From the NCBI RefSeq assembly GCF_000381885.1, contig NZ_KB907210.1, forward strand, positions 444,104 through 508,103: a stretch of DNA of 64,000 nt, written 5' to 3'. The number at the start of each line of letters is the position of its first letter. Within the stretch, counting starts at the first letter, position 1. This document shows, one piece after another, positions 25,820 through 34,109 of this stretch. The notes below the pieces were generated by a model. That model saw nothing but the letters and a program-made list of their open reading frames with translations, was not told the origin of the DNA and made no database searches. A program made the position numbers and the translations under genes. Source of the stretch: Actinomadura atramentaria DSM 43919. Lineage in GTDB: Bacteria; Actinomycetota; Actinomycetes; Streptosporangiales; Streptosporangiaceae.

Positions 25820-27607
25820 GTGCGCGAGTTCAGCGTCCCGCCCGTGGTGGAGGTGCCCGGCTCCGCCAACCTGACCGACACGCCGTTCGGCCGGGCCGCG
25901 GAGGCACCCGGCACGATCGTGCTGCGCCGCCGGACCGGCGCGGCCTGGCGCGCGGTCACGGCCGGCGAGTTCGCGGCGGAGGTGACCGGGATCGCCAAGG
26001 GCCTCGTCGCGGCGGGGATCGAGCCCGGCGACCGGGTCGCCCTGATGTCCCGGACCCGGTACGAGTGGACGGTCCTGGACTACGGCGTCTGGGCGGCGGG
26101 CGGCGTCGTCGTGCCGATCTACGAGACGTCCTCGGCCGAGCAGGTCGAGTGGATCGTCGGGGACTCCGGCGCGAAGGCCGTCTTCGCCGAGACCGAGCAG
26201 CACCTGGCCACCATCGCGGGGGTCCGGGACCGGCTGCCCGCCCTCGCGCACGTCTGGGGCATCGACGCGGGCGACCTCGCCGCCGTCACCGCGTCCGGCG
26301 CGGACCTGGACGACGCGGTCGTCACCGAGCGCCGCGGCACGCGCGGGGCCGGCGACGTCGCCACGCTCGTCTACACCTCGGGCACCACCGGGCGGCCCAA
26401 GGGCTGTGAGATCACCCACGGGAACCTGGTCTCCACCGCCCGCAACGCCATCCAGGGCGCGATCTCCGAGGTCACCGTGGACGGCAGCTCCACGCTGCTG
26501 TTCCTGCCGCTCGCGCACGTGTTCGCGCGGCTGATCGAGGTCGCGACCGTCGAGGCCGGGATCGTCCTCGGCCACAGCGACGTCCCGAGCCTGCTGCCGG
26601 ACCTCGCGTCCTTCCAGCCGACGTTCCTGCTCGCGGTCCCCCGCGTGTTCGAGAAGGTCTACAACGGCGCGGAGCAGAAGGCCGCCGCGGACGGCAAGGG
26701 CAAGATCTTCCACGCCGCCGCCGAGACCGCCATCGCCTACAGCCGCGCGCTCCAGGACGGGAACGTCGGCCTCGGCCTCAAACTGCGGCACAAGGTGTTC
26801 GACGTCCTCGTGTACGGCAAGCTGCGGCAGGCCGTCGGCGGCCGCGTCCAGTACGCGGTGTCGGGCGGCGCGGCCCTCGGCGAGCGCCTCGGCCACTTCT
26901 TCCGCGGCGTCGGCATCACGATCCTGGAGGGCTACGGCCTCACCGAGACCACCGCGCCCGCGACCGTCAACCGGCCCGGCGCGCTGCGCATCGGGACGGT
27001 CGGGCAGGCCATCCCCGGCGTGACGATCCGGATCGCCGAGGACGGCGAGGTGCTCGTCAAGGGCGTCAACATCCTCAAGGGCTACTGGAACAACGAGACC
27101 GCCACCAAGGAGGCCCTGGAGGGCGGCTGGTTCCACACCGGCGACCTCGGCGCCCTCGACGACGACGGCTTCCTGAAGATCACCGGCCGCAAGAAGGAGA
27201 TCCTCGTCACCGCGGGCGGCAAGAACGTCGCGCCCGCGCCGCTGGAGGACCGCCTGCGCGCCCACCCGCTGATCAGCCAGTGCCTCGTCGTCGGCGACGG
27301 CCGCAAGTTCATCAGCGCGCTGATCACGCTGGACGAGGAGGCCCTCGGCCCCTGGAAGGAGCGGCACGGCAAGCCCGCCGCCATGACCGTCGCGCAGCTC
27401 CGCACGGACCCCGACGTCGTCGCGGAGATCGACGGCGCGGTCGCCGAGGCCAACAAGTCCGTCTCGCACGCCGAGGCGATCAAGAAGTACCGCATCCTCG
27501 GCGTGGACTTCAGCGAGGAGGCGGGCCACATGACGCCGAGCCTCAAGGTGAAGCGGCACGCCGTCATCAAGGACTTCGCGGACGAGATCGAGTCGATCTA
27601 CTCCTGA
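25820..27607 (+). CDS. Long-chain fatty-acid-CoA ligase (FadD15-like)
   Basis: AMP-forming acyl-CoA synthetase of about 595 residues. The adenylation core has YTSGTTGRPKGCEI (about 183-196), LEGYGLTETTAPATVN, GWFHTGDLGALDDDGFLKITGRKKEILVTAGGKNVAP and the terminal lysine region SLKVKRHAVIKDF. The GTG at 25820 is chosen because SD TGAGGAG ends 5 bases before it; the GTG at 25814 overlaps the SD. Gene order next to a PimB-like glycosyltransferase parallels FadD15 of M. tuberculosis. Confidence 0.93.
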   Translation: MREFSVPPVVEVPGSANLTDTPFGRAAEAPGTIVLRRRTGAAWRAVTAGEFAAEVTGIAKGLVAAGIEPGDRVALMSRTRYEWTVLDYGVWAAGGVVVPIYETSSAEQVEWIVGDSGAKAVFAETEQHLATIAGVRDRLPALAHVWGIDAGDLAAVTASGADLDDAVVTERRGTRGAGDVATLVYTSGTTGRPKGCEITHGNLVSTARNAIQGAISEVTVDGSSTLLFLPLAHVFARLIEVATVEAGIVLGHSDVPSLLPDLASFQPTFLLAVPRVFEKVYNGAEQKAAADGKGKIFHAAAETAIAYSRALQDGNVGLGLKLRHKVFDVLVYGKLRQAVGGRVQYAVSGGAALGERLGHFFRGVGITILEGYGLTETTAPATVNRPGALRIGTVGQAIPGVTIRIAEDGEVLVKGVNILKGYWNNETATKEALEGGWFHTGDLGALDDDGFLKITGRKKEILVTAGGKNVAPAPLEDRLRAHPLISQCLVVGDGRKFISALITLDEEALGPWKERHGKPAAMTVAQLRTDPDVVAEIDGAVAEANKSVSHAEAIKKYRILGVDFSEEAGHMTPSLKVKRHAVIKDFADEIESIYS

Positions 27608-27612
27608 CGCGC

Positions 27613-27645
27613 CGCGGGCGGGGGCCGGCCCGGTCCCCGCCCGCG
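27613..27645. terminator. Bidirectional terminator between fadD and the NAD(P)-binding gene
   Basis: An 11-bp perfect stem (CGCGGGCGGGG with CCCCGCCCGCG) and 11-base loop lies between the two converging stop codons. Confidence 0.75.
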
Positions 27646-27648
27646 CGG

Positions 27649-28314
27649 TCACAGCTCCGCGACGGCGTCCTCGATCGCGGTCGGGCCGTTGGACAGGTCG
27701 AGCGTCCGGTGCCGGACGTTCCTGGCGGGCAGCAGCGTGGCGATCACCGCGGCGACGTCGTCGCGGGTGACGCGCCCGTACCCGCCCTCGGGCACGTCGC
27801 CGGAGTCCTCCAGCGTCACCTGCCCGGTGCCGGGGTCGTCGGTGAGCGTGCCGGGCCGCAGGATCACCCAGTCCAGGTCGCGCGAGCGCAGGTCCACCTC
27901 GGCGGCGTGCTTGGCCCGCACGTAGGCGGCCCACTGCTCGCTCGCGTCCGGCGCGGGCTCTTGGTCCACGCCGACCGCCGAGATCTGCACGAACCGCAGC
28001 ACGCCCGCGCCCTCGCACGCCTCCGCGAGCAGCACCGACGCGCCCCGGTCGACGGTGTCCTTGCGCGCCGCCCCGCTGCTCGGGCCCCCGCCCGCCGCGA
28101 AGACGGCGGCGTCCGCGCCCTCGATCCGCTCGGCCAGCTCGTCGGCCGGCGTCGACTCCAGGTCCAGCACGATCGGCTCCGCGCCCGCCGCGCGCACGTC
28201 CTCGGCGTGGTCCGGGTTGCGGACCAGCCCGTGGACGACGTCCCCCCGTGCGGAGAGCAGCCGGGCCAGCCGCAGCGCGATCTGGCCGTGCCCTCCCGCG
28301 ATCACGATGTTCAT
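27649..28314 (-). CDS. NAD(P)-binding atypical SDR (NmrA/YwnB-like)
   Basis: 221-residue Rossmann-fold protein starting MNIVIAGGHGQIALRLARLL, with GGxGxI cofactor binding near the N-terminus and VQISAVGVD plus WVILRPGTLTDDPG in the second half. It belongs to the atypical short-chain dehydrogenases that sense or use NAD(P)H. The ATG overlaps the TetR stop (ATGA), so it is co-translated with the TetR gene. It may detoxify a compound sensed by the TetR protein. Confidence 0.88.
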   Translation of the reverse strand: MNIVIAGGHGQIALRLARLLSARGDVVHGLVRNPDHAEDVRAAGAEPIVLDLESTPADELAERIEGADAAVFAAGGGPSSGAARKDTVDRGASVLLAEACEGAGVLRFVQISAVGVDQEPAPDASEQWAAYVRAKHAAEVDLRSRDLDWVILRPGTLTDDPGTGQVTLEDSGDVPEGGYGRVTRDDVAAVIATLLPARNVRHRTLDLSNGPTAIEDAVAEL

Positions 28315-28964
28315 GATCCCGATACTACGGATTCGCCTTCGGCGTCCCCGGACTCGGGCGGGCCGCCCAGCGCGGCGCACGCGAATCCGGTGACGTGGTC
28401 GCGCAGCGCGGCGACGTCGGCGGGGTCGTCCACGCCGACGCCCATCAGCTCGGCGATGCGCGGCAGGACGAACGGGATCAGGGCCAGGCCCTTGAGCGTG
28501 AGCATCAGCCGCTCGTCCTCGGCGGTCGGCTCGCGGCCCATCCCGGCCGCCAGCTCCGTCGCCTTGGCGCGGCAGCGCTCCTCGCGCCACGCCTGCTCGG
28601 GCAGCGTGCCGTCGCGGTGGTGCAGCGACTCCCACATCAGCAGCCGTACGAGGTCGGGGCGGGTGCGGTAGTGGTCGAACATCGCGCCGACGTAGGCGGC
28701 GGGATCGTCGCCGGGGGACGCCGCGACGGCCGCGACCTCGTCCAGCGCGATCCGCATCACCGCGTCGTACAGCTTCTCCTTGTTGCCGAAGTAGCCGTAG
28801 ATGCGCTCCTTGTTGACGCCCGCGCGCGCGGCGATCCGGTCGACGCGCGCGCCCGCGACGCCGTGCTCGGCGAACTCCTCGCGGGCGGCGGCGAGCAGGG
28901 CGGCGCGGGTGGCGGCGGCTCCGGTGAGGGGGCGGGCGGCGCCGCCCGCGTCGGTGTCGGTCAT
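28311..28964 (-). CDS. TetR-family transcriptional regulator
   Basis: 217-residue repressor-type regulator. The N-terminal helix-turn-helix is AAREEFAEHGVAGARVDRIAARAGVNKERIYGYFGNKEKLYDAV (residues about 24-67). The C-terminal ligand domain is poorly conserved, as usual. A TAGGAT box ends 6 bases before its ATG, suggesting a leaderless transcript. It is divergent from an MFS exporter across an 87-base region dense in GTTGG/CCAAC palindromes, and is very likely the repressor of both directions. Confidence 0.92.
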   Translation of the reverse strand: MTDTDAGGAARPLTGAAATRAALLAAAREEFAEHGVAGARVDRIAARAGVNKERIYGYFGNKEKLYDAVMRIALDEVAAVAASPGDDPAAYVGAMFDHYRTRPDLVRLLMWESLHHRDGTLPEQAWREERCRAKATELAAGMGREPTAEDERLMLTLKGLALIPFVLPRIAELMGVGVDDPADVAALRDHVTGFACAALGGPPESGDAEGESVVSGS

Positions 28965-28981
28965 GCCGCCATCCTAGCCCC

Positions 28982-29036
28982 AACCAACTTTCCGGTTGGA
29001 TTCCAACTGAATAGTTGACTTCCAACCGGTTGGTTG
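28982..29036. promoter_or_regulatory. TetR operator region with overlapping palindromes
   Basis: The TetR-MFS divergent region has GTTGGATTCCAAC (28995-29007), CAACTGAATAGTTG (29004-29017) and the perfect 12-bp CCAACCGGTTGG (29022-29033). In addition CCGGTTGGA at 28992-29000 and TCCAACCGG at 29021-29029 are inverted copies of each other. All are built on the same GTTGG half-site. The last palindrome sits between the -35 and -10 of the MFS promoter, the classic position for repression. Confidence 0.8.
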
Positions 29037-29044
29037 CCTACGGT
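29015..29044 (+). promoter_or_regulatory. Promoter of the MFS exporter
   Basis: TTGACT (29015-29020) and TACGGT (29039-29044) are spaced by 18 bases and are the best sigma-70-type match in the window. The -10 box ends 7 bases before the ATG at 29052, so the transcript is probably leaderless. The spacer contains the palindrome CCAACCGGTTGG. Confidence 0.75.
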
Positions 29045-29051
29045 TCTCGGC

Positions 29052-30263
29052 ATGACCTCGACCACGGCCCTCCCCCCGATCCGCGCGGCCCGATCCGCGC
29101 GGCCCGACCGTCCCGTTCCGGCGACCGCGCCGTTCGCGCGCACCGTCGCCGTCCTGTCCGTCGTGGCGCTGCTCGCCACGTCCCAGCTCTACGGCGCGAT
29201 CCCGCTCGTCGGCGCGGCCGCCGCCGACTGGCACACCCGCCCCGGCCCGCTCACCTGGCTGGTCACCGCGTTCGGCCTCGGCTACGCCGCCGGGTTCCTG
29301 CTCTTCGGGCCGCTGTCCGACCGGTTCGGCCGCCGCCGCGTCATGGTCGCCGGGGTCGCCGCGACGGCCGTCACCACCGCGCTCGTCGCGCTCGCGCCCG
29401 GCCTCGGCGTCGCGCTCGCGCTGCGGGCGCTGCAGGGGCTGACGATCGGCGCGTTCCCGCCCGTCGCGATGGCCTACGTCGGCGAGCGCGTCGAGCCGCG
29501 CCGCCGCCTGCTCACCGTCACCGCGATGACGACCGGCTTCCTGGCCGCCTCCGTCGTCGGGCAGCTCCTCGCCCAGGCGATGCTCGCACTGCTCGGCTGG
29601 CGCTCGTTCTTCGCGCTCGGCGCGGTCCTGTTCGCCGCGGGCGCGCTCGCGCTGCACCGCGTGCTGCTGCCGGACGCGCCCGGCCGGGGCGGCTCCCCCG
29701 CCGCCGCCTACCGGGCGATGCCGCGGCTGCTCGGCACGCCGGGCCTGCGGCTGCTGTACCTCGCCGTGCCGATCCTGCTCGGCTCGTTCGTCGCGATCTA
29801 CACCGGCCTCCAGCTCACCGGCACCGGCGGGCTGCTCGGCCTGCGGGCCGCCGCGCTGCCGGTGATCCTGGCGATCCCGTTCGCCACGGCCCGCCTCGCG
29901 CGGCTCGACCCGGTCCGCCGCTGCGCCGCCGCGCTGCTCGTCACCGCCGCCGGGACCGCGCTCATCGGGGTCCTGACGCCCGGCACCGGCGTCCTCGCGC
30001 TGCTGCTCATGGCGGTCACCGCCGGGGTCGGCGTCGCCGCGCCGGGGATGATCGACCTCGTCGGCTCGCGGGCGGGCGACCGGCGCGCCCCGGCGATCTC
30101 GCTCTACACCGCGCTGATGTTCGTGGGGGCCAGCGCGGGCCCGCAGCTCGCCGCCGCGCTCGCCGGACGGGGCCTGGCCGCCGTCGCGCTCGTCCTGGCC
30201 GCGCTGCTCGCGCTCGCCGCCGGGCTCGTCGCGGCGGCGCGGCGCGGGCTGCGCGCCGGATGA
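29052..30263 (+). CDS. MFS transporter (drug efflux/arabinose-efflux type)
   Basis: 403-residue major facilitator with twelve hydrophobic segments. The loop 2-3 signature FGPLSDRFGRRRVMVAG (about residues 84-100) is intact and the N-terminal cytoplasmic tail is about 35 residues. Divergence from a TetR regulator and the operator-covered promoter indicate an inducible exporter. ATG 29052 is preferred over an upstream in-frame start because the promoter places transcription initiation there. Substrate unknown. Confidence 0.9.
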   Translation: MTSTTALPPIRAARSARPDRPVPATAPFARTVAVLSVVALLATSQLYGAIPLVGAAAADWHTRPGPLTWLVTAFGLGYAAGFLLFGPLSDRFGRRRVMVAGVAATAVTTALVALAPGLGVALALRALQGLTIGAFPPVAMAYVGERVEPRRRLLTVTAMTTGFLAASVVGQLLAQAMLALLGWRSFFALGAVLFAAGALALHRVLLPDAPGRGGSPAAAYRAMPRLLGTPGLRLLYLAVPILLGSFVAIYTGLQLTGTGGLLGLRAAALPVILAIPFATARLARLDPVRRCAAALLVTAAGTALIGVLTPGTGVLALLLMAVTAGVGVAAPGMIDLVGSRAGDRRAPAISLYTALMFVGASAGPQLAAALAGRGLAAVALVLAALLALAAGLVAAARRGLRAG

Positions 30264-30319
30264 CCGGCGGCCGCCCGCGGGGACGCCGTCCGGCCGGGCC
30301 GGGCGGCGGCCCCCGCGCG

Positions 30320-31123
30320 TCAGCCCGCCCAGGGCAGGCGCAGGGCCTCCAGCTCCGGGTCGGCCAGCAGTTCCTCGACCAGCGCGGCCGGGCCGACGAC
30401 CTTGGTGCCCCACAGGTCCCAGTCGCAGTACACGACCCACGAGCGGTCCGCCGCCCACAGGTCGGACGGGCAGCTCGCCATCGCCGGGTGGTCGTAGAGC
30501 GCGGGCGCGTCCACCAGGCGGCCCGCGAGGACGGTCTCGCGGTCCCAGTCGGCGGTGACCAGGGGGCAGTAGTACGCCAGGCAGCGCGTGTCGTACCCGT
30601 CCGGGCTGTGCCGGGCCAGGACGGTCATCAGCCGGTTCCAGCCCTCCCGGTCCAGGCAGCCCTCGGCGGGCGGCTCGACCGCCGCCGACCAGCTCCCCGT
30701 CGGGTGGGCCTGGCGCAGGCACCGGTGCCCCGGGTACTCGCCCTCGGGCACCACCGGCCCGCCGAATCCGGCGGCCAGCTCCGACCAGCGCAGCCGCCGC
30801 CACCCCGGCCCGGGGTGCCCGCTGCGGCCGAGCTGGTTGCCGGTGACGACGGCGTCCTCCAGCAGCTCCCCGACCTCGGCCTCCGCGCCGTCGCCGCCGC
30901 CCTCGGGCTCGGCCAGGCCCGCGGCGCGCACCGAGCGGTACACGTCGTCGTGGGTGGTGGTGACCAGGCCGTCGCGCCACACGTACATCGCGTGCAGCAG
31001 CCAGGCCGCGTCGGGGCGGCCGGGCGGCTCGAACCCCGAGTAGCAGTGCTCGGGGTCCAGCGCGGCGAGCCAGCCGACCGAGTCCCCGGAGACCGGCGTC
31101 CACGCGTCCTCGACGTCCGTCAT
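30320..31123 (-). CDS. Conserved hypothetical protein
   Basis: Acidic, Trp-rich soluble protein of 267 residues for which I recognise no domain. Notable segments are DAAWLLHAMYVWRDGLVTTTHDD, WRRLRWSELAAGFGG and the C-terminal WVVYCDWDLWGTKVVGPAALVEELLADPELEALRLPWAG region, which resembles a SMI1/KNR4- or DUF2716-like end. ATG 31123 is preferred (AGG about 9 bases upstream); ATG 31132 is possible. It stands alone between an exporter and a glycosyltransferase gene. Confidence 0.65.
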   Translation of the reverse strand: MTDVEDAWTPVSGDSVGWLAALDPEHCYSGFEPPGRPDAAWLLHAMYVWRDGLVTTTHDDVYRSVRAAGLAEPEGGGDGAEAEVGELLEDAVVTGNQLGRSGHPGPGWRRLRWSELAAGFGGPVVPEGEYPGHRCLRQAHPTGSWSAAVEPPAEGCLDREGWNRLMTVLARHSPDGYDTRCLAYYCPLVTADWDRETVLAGRLVDAPALYDHPAMASCPSDLWAADRSWVVYCDWDLWGTKVVGPAALVEELLADPELEALRLPWAG

Positions 31124-31262
31124 GGACGGCATCCTGCCACCGATTCGGCCGGAATCCCGCCAGGACGCCCGTCCCAGGCGCGCCCCCGTGTCCGAACCGC
31201 CGACCGGACCCGCCCGATCGTCACGAAAAGCGGCTTATCGCCCTAATTTCGGCGGCGCGGGA

Positions 31263-32390
31263 TCAACCATCCAGAAGCGTGCCGAGTCGGGCGGCCTGCA
31301 GCTCCCAGCGCCACTCCCGCTCGACCCAGCCCCGGCCCTTCTCCCCCATCGCGCGCGCCCGCGCCGGGTCCGCCAGCAGGCCCGCGACGGCGTCCGCGAC
31401 CGCCGCGACCGAGCGGCCCGGGACGACCGTGCCCGTCTCGCCGTCCAGCACCGCGTCCGGCGCGCCGCCCGAGTCGCCCGCCACCACCGGCAGGCCCGTC
31501 GCGGACGCCTCCAGGTAGACGATGCCGAGCCCTTCCACGTCCAGGCCCCGGCGGCGCGTCCGGCACGGCATCGCGAACACGTCGCCCGCGTCGTAGTGGG
31601 CGGGCAGCTCCTCCCACGGCACGCCGCCGGTCAGCACCACCGACCGCTCGACGCCCGTGGCACGCGCGAGCCGCTCCAGGTCGGCGCGGTACGGGCCGCC
31701 GCCGACGAGCAGCAGCGCCGCGTCCGGCACCGACCGCAGCACGCGCGGCCACGCCCGGATCAGCGTGTCCTGGCCCTTGCGCGGGACCAGCCGCGACACG
31801 CACACCGCCACCGGGCGGTCGGACAGGCCGTGCCGCGCCCGGATCTCCGCACCGCCCGCGCCCGCGCGGAACAGCGTCTCGTCCACGCCCGGCGCCAGCC
31901 GCGCCAACCGCGCCGCCGCCCCGGGCGACAGCGCCCGCGCCAGCCGCGACCGCGTGTACTCGCCGAGGTAGGTCAGCGCGTCCGCGCCGTCGCCGATGCG
32001 GCGCAGCAGCCGCCGCGCGACCGGCAGCGACGCCCAGCCCGCCTCGTGCCCGTGCGTCAGCCCGACGATCCGCGCCGCGCCCCGGCCGCGCAGCGCGGGC
32101 CCGAGCAGCCCCAGCGGGGCCGCCGCGCCGAACAGCACCGAGTCGCAGCGCTCGCCGCGCAGCAGGTCGGCGGCGCGCCGCAGCACGCCCGGCTCCGGCA
32201 GCATCAGCGACGTCGGATGCCGCACGACGGGGAACGGCTGCGCCGCGTCGAACGCGGCCGCGCCCTTCCACGCGGGCGCGTACACCACGACCGAGCCCGC
32301 CGGGCGGCGCACCGCGAGGTTGTGGACGAACGCCTGGATGCCCCCCGGCCGCGGCGGGAAGTCGTTCGTCACCACGAGGGTCCTGGTCAC
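31263..32390 (-). CDS. GT4 glycosyltransferase, PimB-like mannosyltransferase
   Basis: GT-B fold glycosyltransferase family 4 enzyme of 375 residues. It starts RTLVVTNDFPPRPGGIQAFVHNLA, has LTHGHEAGWASLPVARRLLRRIG, the nucleotide-sugar loop VCVSRLVPRKGQDTLI and the donor-binding EGLGIVYLEASATGLPVVAGDSGG. These match the phosphatidyl-myo-inositol mannosyltransferase PimB group. Transfer of the second mannose to PIM1 in the cytoplasmic membrane is the likely role. The GTG start at 32390 has no strong SD. It lies next to qcr genes, as in mycobacteria. Confidence 0.85.
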   Translation of the reverse strand: MTRTLVVTNDFPPRPGGIQAFVHNLAVRRPAGSVVVYAPAWKGAAAFDAAQPFPVVRHPTSLMLPEPGVLRRAADLLRGERCDSVLFGAAAPLGLLGPALRGRGAARIVGLTHGHEAGWASLPVARRLLRRIGDGADALTYLGEYTRSRLARALSPGAAARLARLAPGVDETLFRAGAGGAEIRARHGLSDRPVAVCVSRLVPRKGQDTLIRAWPRVLRSVPDAALLLVGGGPYRADLERLARATGVERSVVLTGGVPWEELPAHYDAGDVFAMPCRTRRRGLDVEGLGIVYLEASATGLPVVAGDSGGAPDAVLDGETGTVVPGRSVAAVADAVAGLLADPARARAMGEKGRGWVEREWRWELQAARLGTLLDG

Positions 32391-32420
32391 CGGCCAAGGA
32401 TAGGCCGCAGGCCCGAACGC

Positions 32421-32458
32421 GGCGCGGCCCGCCACCGGTTCCGGTGGCGGGCCGCGCC
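32421..32458 (-). terminator. Terminator of the ctaE-qcrCAB operon
   Basis: A perfect 18-bp stem (GGCGCGGCCCGCCACCGG with its complement) and two-base loop lies 22 bases beyond the qcrB stop. It is the longest perfect hairpin near a gene end in this window. Confidence 0.8.
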
Positions 32459-32480
32459 CGTGGCGAACAGCGTCGTGCCG

Positions 32481-34109
32481 TCAGTGGTTGAGCTGCTCGG
32501 GCTCGCGCCCGCTCTCCACCTCGTGCCCGTGGTCGTGCTCGTGCTCCTCGACGGGGATGTCGTCGAACGTCCACGCGCGGTTGAGCCGGGACCGCAGGTG
32601 ACCCAGCGGGCCCTTGGAGTTCGGCGCCGGGATGCCGTTGGCGTCCGTCGCCGGGGGCTCCGGCCGGGAGTTCTCCTTCGACAGCAGCACCGCGCGCCGC
32701 TCGTCCCGCAGGGGGTCGTGCCGCTCGCTGAACTCGCCGTCCGGCGACATCAGCACCGTGCCGCTCTCCATGCCGTGCGCGACGATCTCGGCGTCCTTGC
32801 GCTGGAGGCCGAGGCAGACGCGCTTGGTGATGATGTAGGCGATCACCGGGCCGACGAAGAACGTCACCCGGAAGAACCACGTCGTGGCGTACAGGGAGAC
32901 GTGGAACTTGTCCGCGAGGACGTCGTTCGCGCCCGCCAGCCACAGCAGCCCGTAGAACGTCACGGCCGCGATGCCGACGGCGGTGCGCACCGGGGCGTTG
33001 CGGGGCCGCTGGTTGACGTGGTGCGCCCGCTTGTCGCCGGTCACCCACGCCTCGACGAACGGCCAGACCGCCGCGCCGGTGAAGATGATGCCGAGCGGGA
33101 CGAGCGCCGGGATCAGCACGTTCAGGCTGAGCGTGTGGCCCCAGGCCGTGATCTCCCAGTTCGGCATGATGCGCAGCGCGCCCTCGAGGACGCCCATGTA
33201 CCAGTCGGGCTGGGAGCCCGCCGAGATCGCGCCCGGGTCGTACGGCCCGAACAGCCAGATCGGGTTGATCTGCGCGAACGTCGCCAGCAGCGCCAGGACG
33301 CCGAACGTGAACAGGAAGTACGCGCCCGTCTTGGCCATGAAGACCGGGTAGAACGGGTAGCCGTAGACCTGCTCCTCGGTCTGGTGCTTGACCGGCATCG
33401 CCGTGTGCTTCTGGTGCCACATGATCATCATGTGCGCCGTGACGAGGCCGAGGATCAGCGCCGGGATCAGCAGCACGTGCAGCGTGAACAGCCGCGGCAC
33501 GATGTCCTGGCCGGGGAACTCCCCGCCGAACAGGAACATGTAGACGTACGTGCCGACGATCGGGATCGCCTCGGCGACGCCCTGCGTGATCCGCAGACCG
33601 GTGCCCGACAGCAGGTCGTCCGGCAGGGAGTAGCCGAACAGGCCCTCCAGCATGCCGAGGACGAACATGCCGATGCCGATCAGGTAGTTCAGCTCGCGCG
33701 GCTTGCGGTACGCGCCGGTGAAGAACACCCGCAGCATGTGCGCCAGGATCGACGACATGAACAGGATGGCGGCCCAGTGGTGGATCTGCCGCATGAGCAG
33801 GCCGCCGCGCACGTCGAAGCTGATGTGCAGCGTCGAGGCGTAGGCCTCGGACATCTTCACGCCGTTCAGCTTCGTGTACGAGCCGTCGTACACGACCTCC
33901 AGCATGCTCGGCTTGAACCAGAGCGTCAGGAACGTCCCGGTCAGCAGCAGGATGATGAAGGAGTACAGGGCGATCTCGCCCAGCATGAACGACCAGTGGT
34001 CCGGAAAGACCTTCTTCAGGTTCCGGTTGAAGAACCCGGTGGAACCCAGCCGCTCGTCGAGGAAGTTCAGCGGTCCCTCGACCGCCTTCGGTGCCGTGGC
34101 CTCGCTCAT
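32481..34109 (-). CDS. qcrB: Menaquinol-cytochrome c reductase cytochrome b subunit QcrB
   Basis: Di-heme cytochrome b of the actinobacterial bcc complex, 542 residues. It contains LHISFDVRGGLLMRQIHHWAAILF and FVLGMLEGLFGYSLPDDLLSGTGLRI with the helix B/D heme ligands, the Qo-site PDW (GSQPDWYMGVLEGALRI) and about eight membrane helices. The long hydrophilic C-terminal tail (about 430-542, His-rich end) is an actinobacterial feature. Its ATG overlaps the qcrA stop (ATGA). The product quinol supplies electrons to the di-heme QcrC and on to aa3 oxidase. Confidence 0.96.
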   Translation of the reverse strand: MSEATAPKAVEGPLNFLDERLGSTGFFNRNLKKVFPDHWSFMLGEIALYSFIILLLTGTFLTLWFKPSMLEVVYDGSYTKLNGVKMSEAYASTLHISFDVRGGLLMRQIHHWAAILFMSSILAHMLRVFFTGAYRKPRELNYLIGIGMFVLGMLEGLFGYSLPDDLLSGTGLRITQGVAEAIPIVGTYVYMFLFGGEFPGQDIVPRLFTLHVLLIPALILGLVTAHMMIMWHQKHTAMPVKHQTEEQVYGYPFYPVFMAKTGAYFLFTFGVLALLATFAQINPIWLFGPYDPGAISAGSQPDWYMGVLEGALRIMPNWEITAWGHTLSLNVLIPALVPLGIIFTGAAVWPFVEAWVTGDKRAHHVNQRPRNAPVRTAVGIAAVTFYGLLWLAGANDVLADKFHVSLYATTWFFRVTFFVGPVIAYIITKRVCLGLQRKDAEIVAHGMESGTVLMSPDGEFSERHDPLRDERRAVLLSKENSRPEPPATDANGIPAPNSKGPLGHLRSRLNRAWTFDDIPVEEHEHDHGHEVESGREPEQLNH

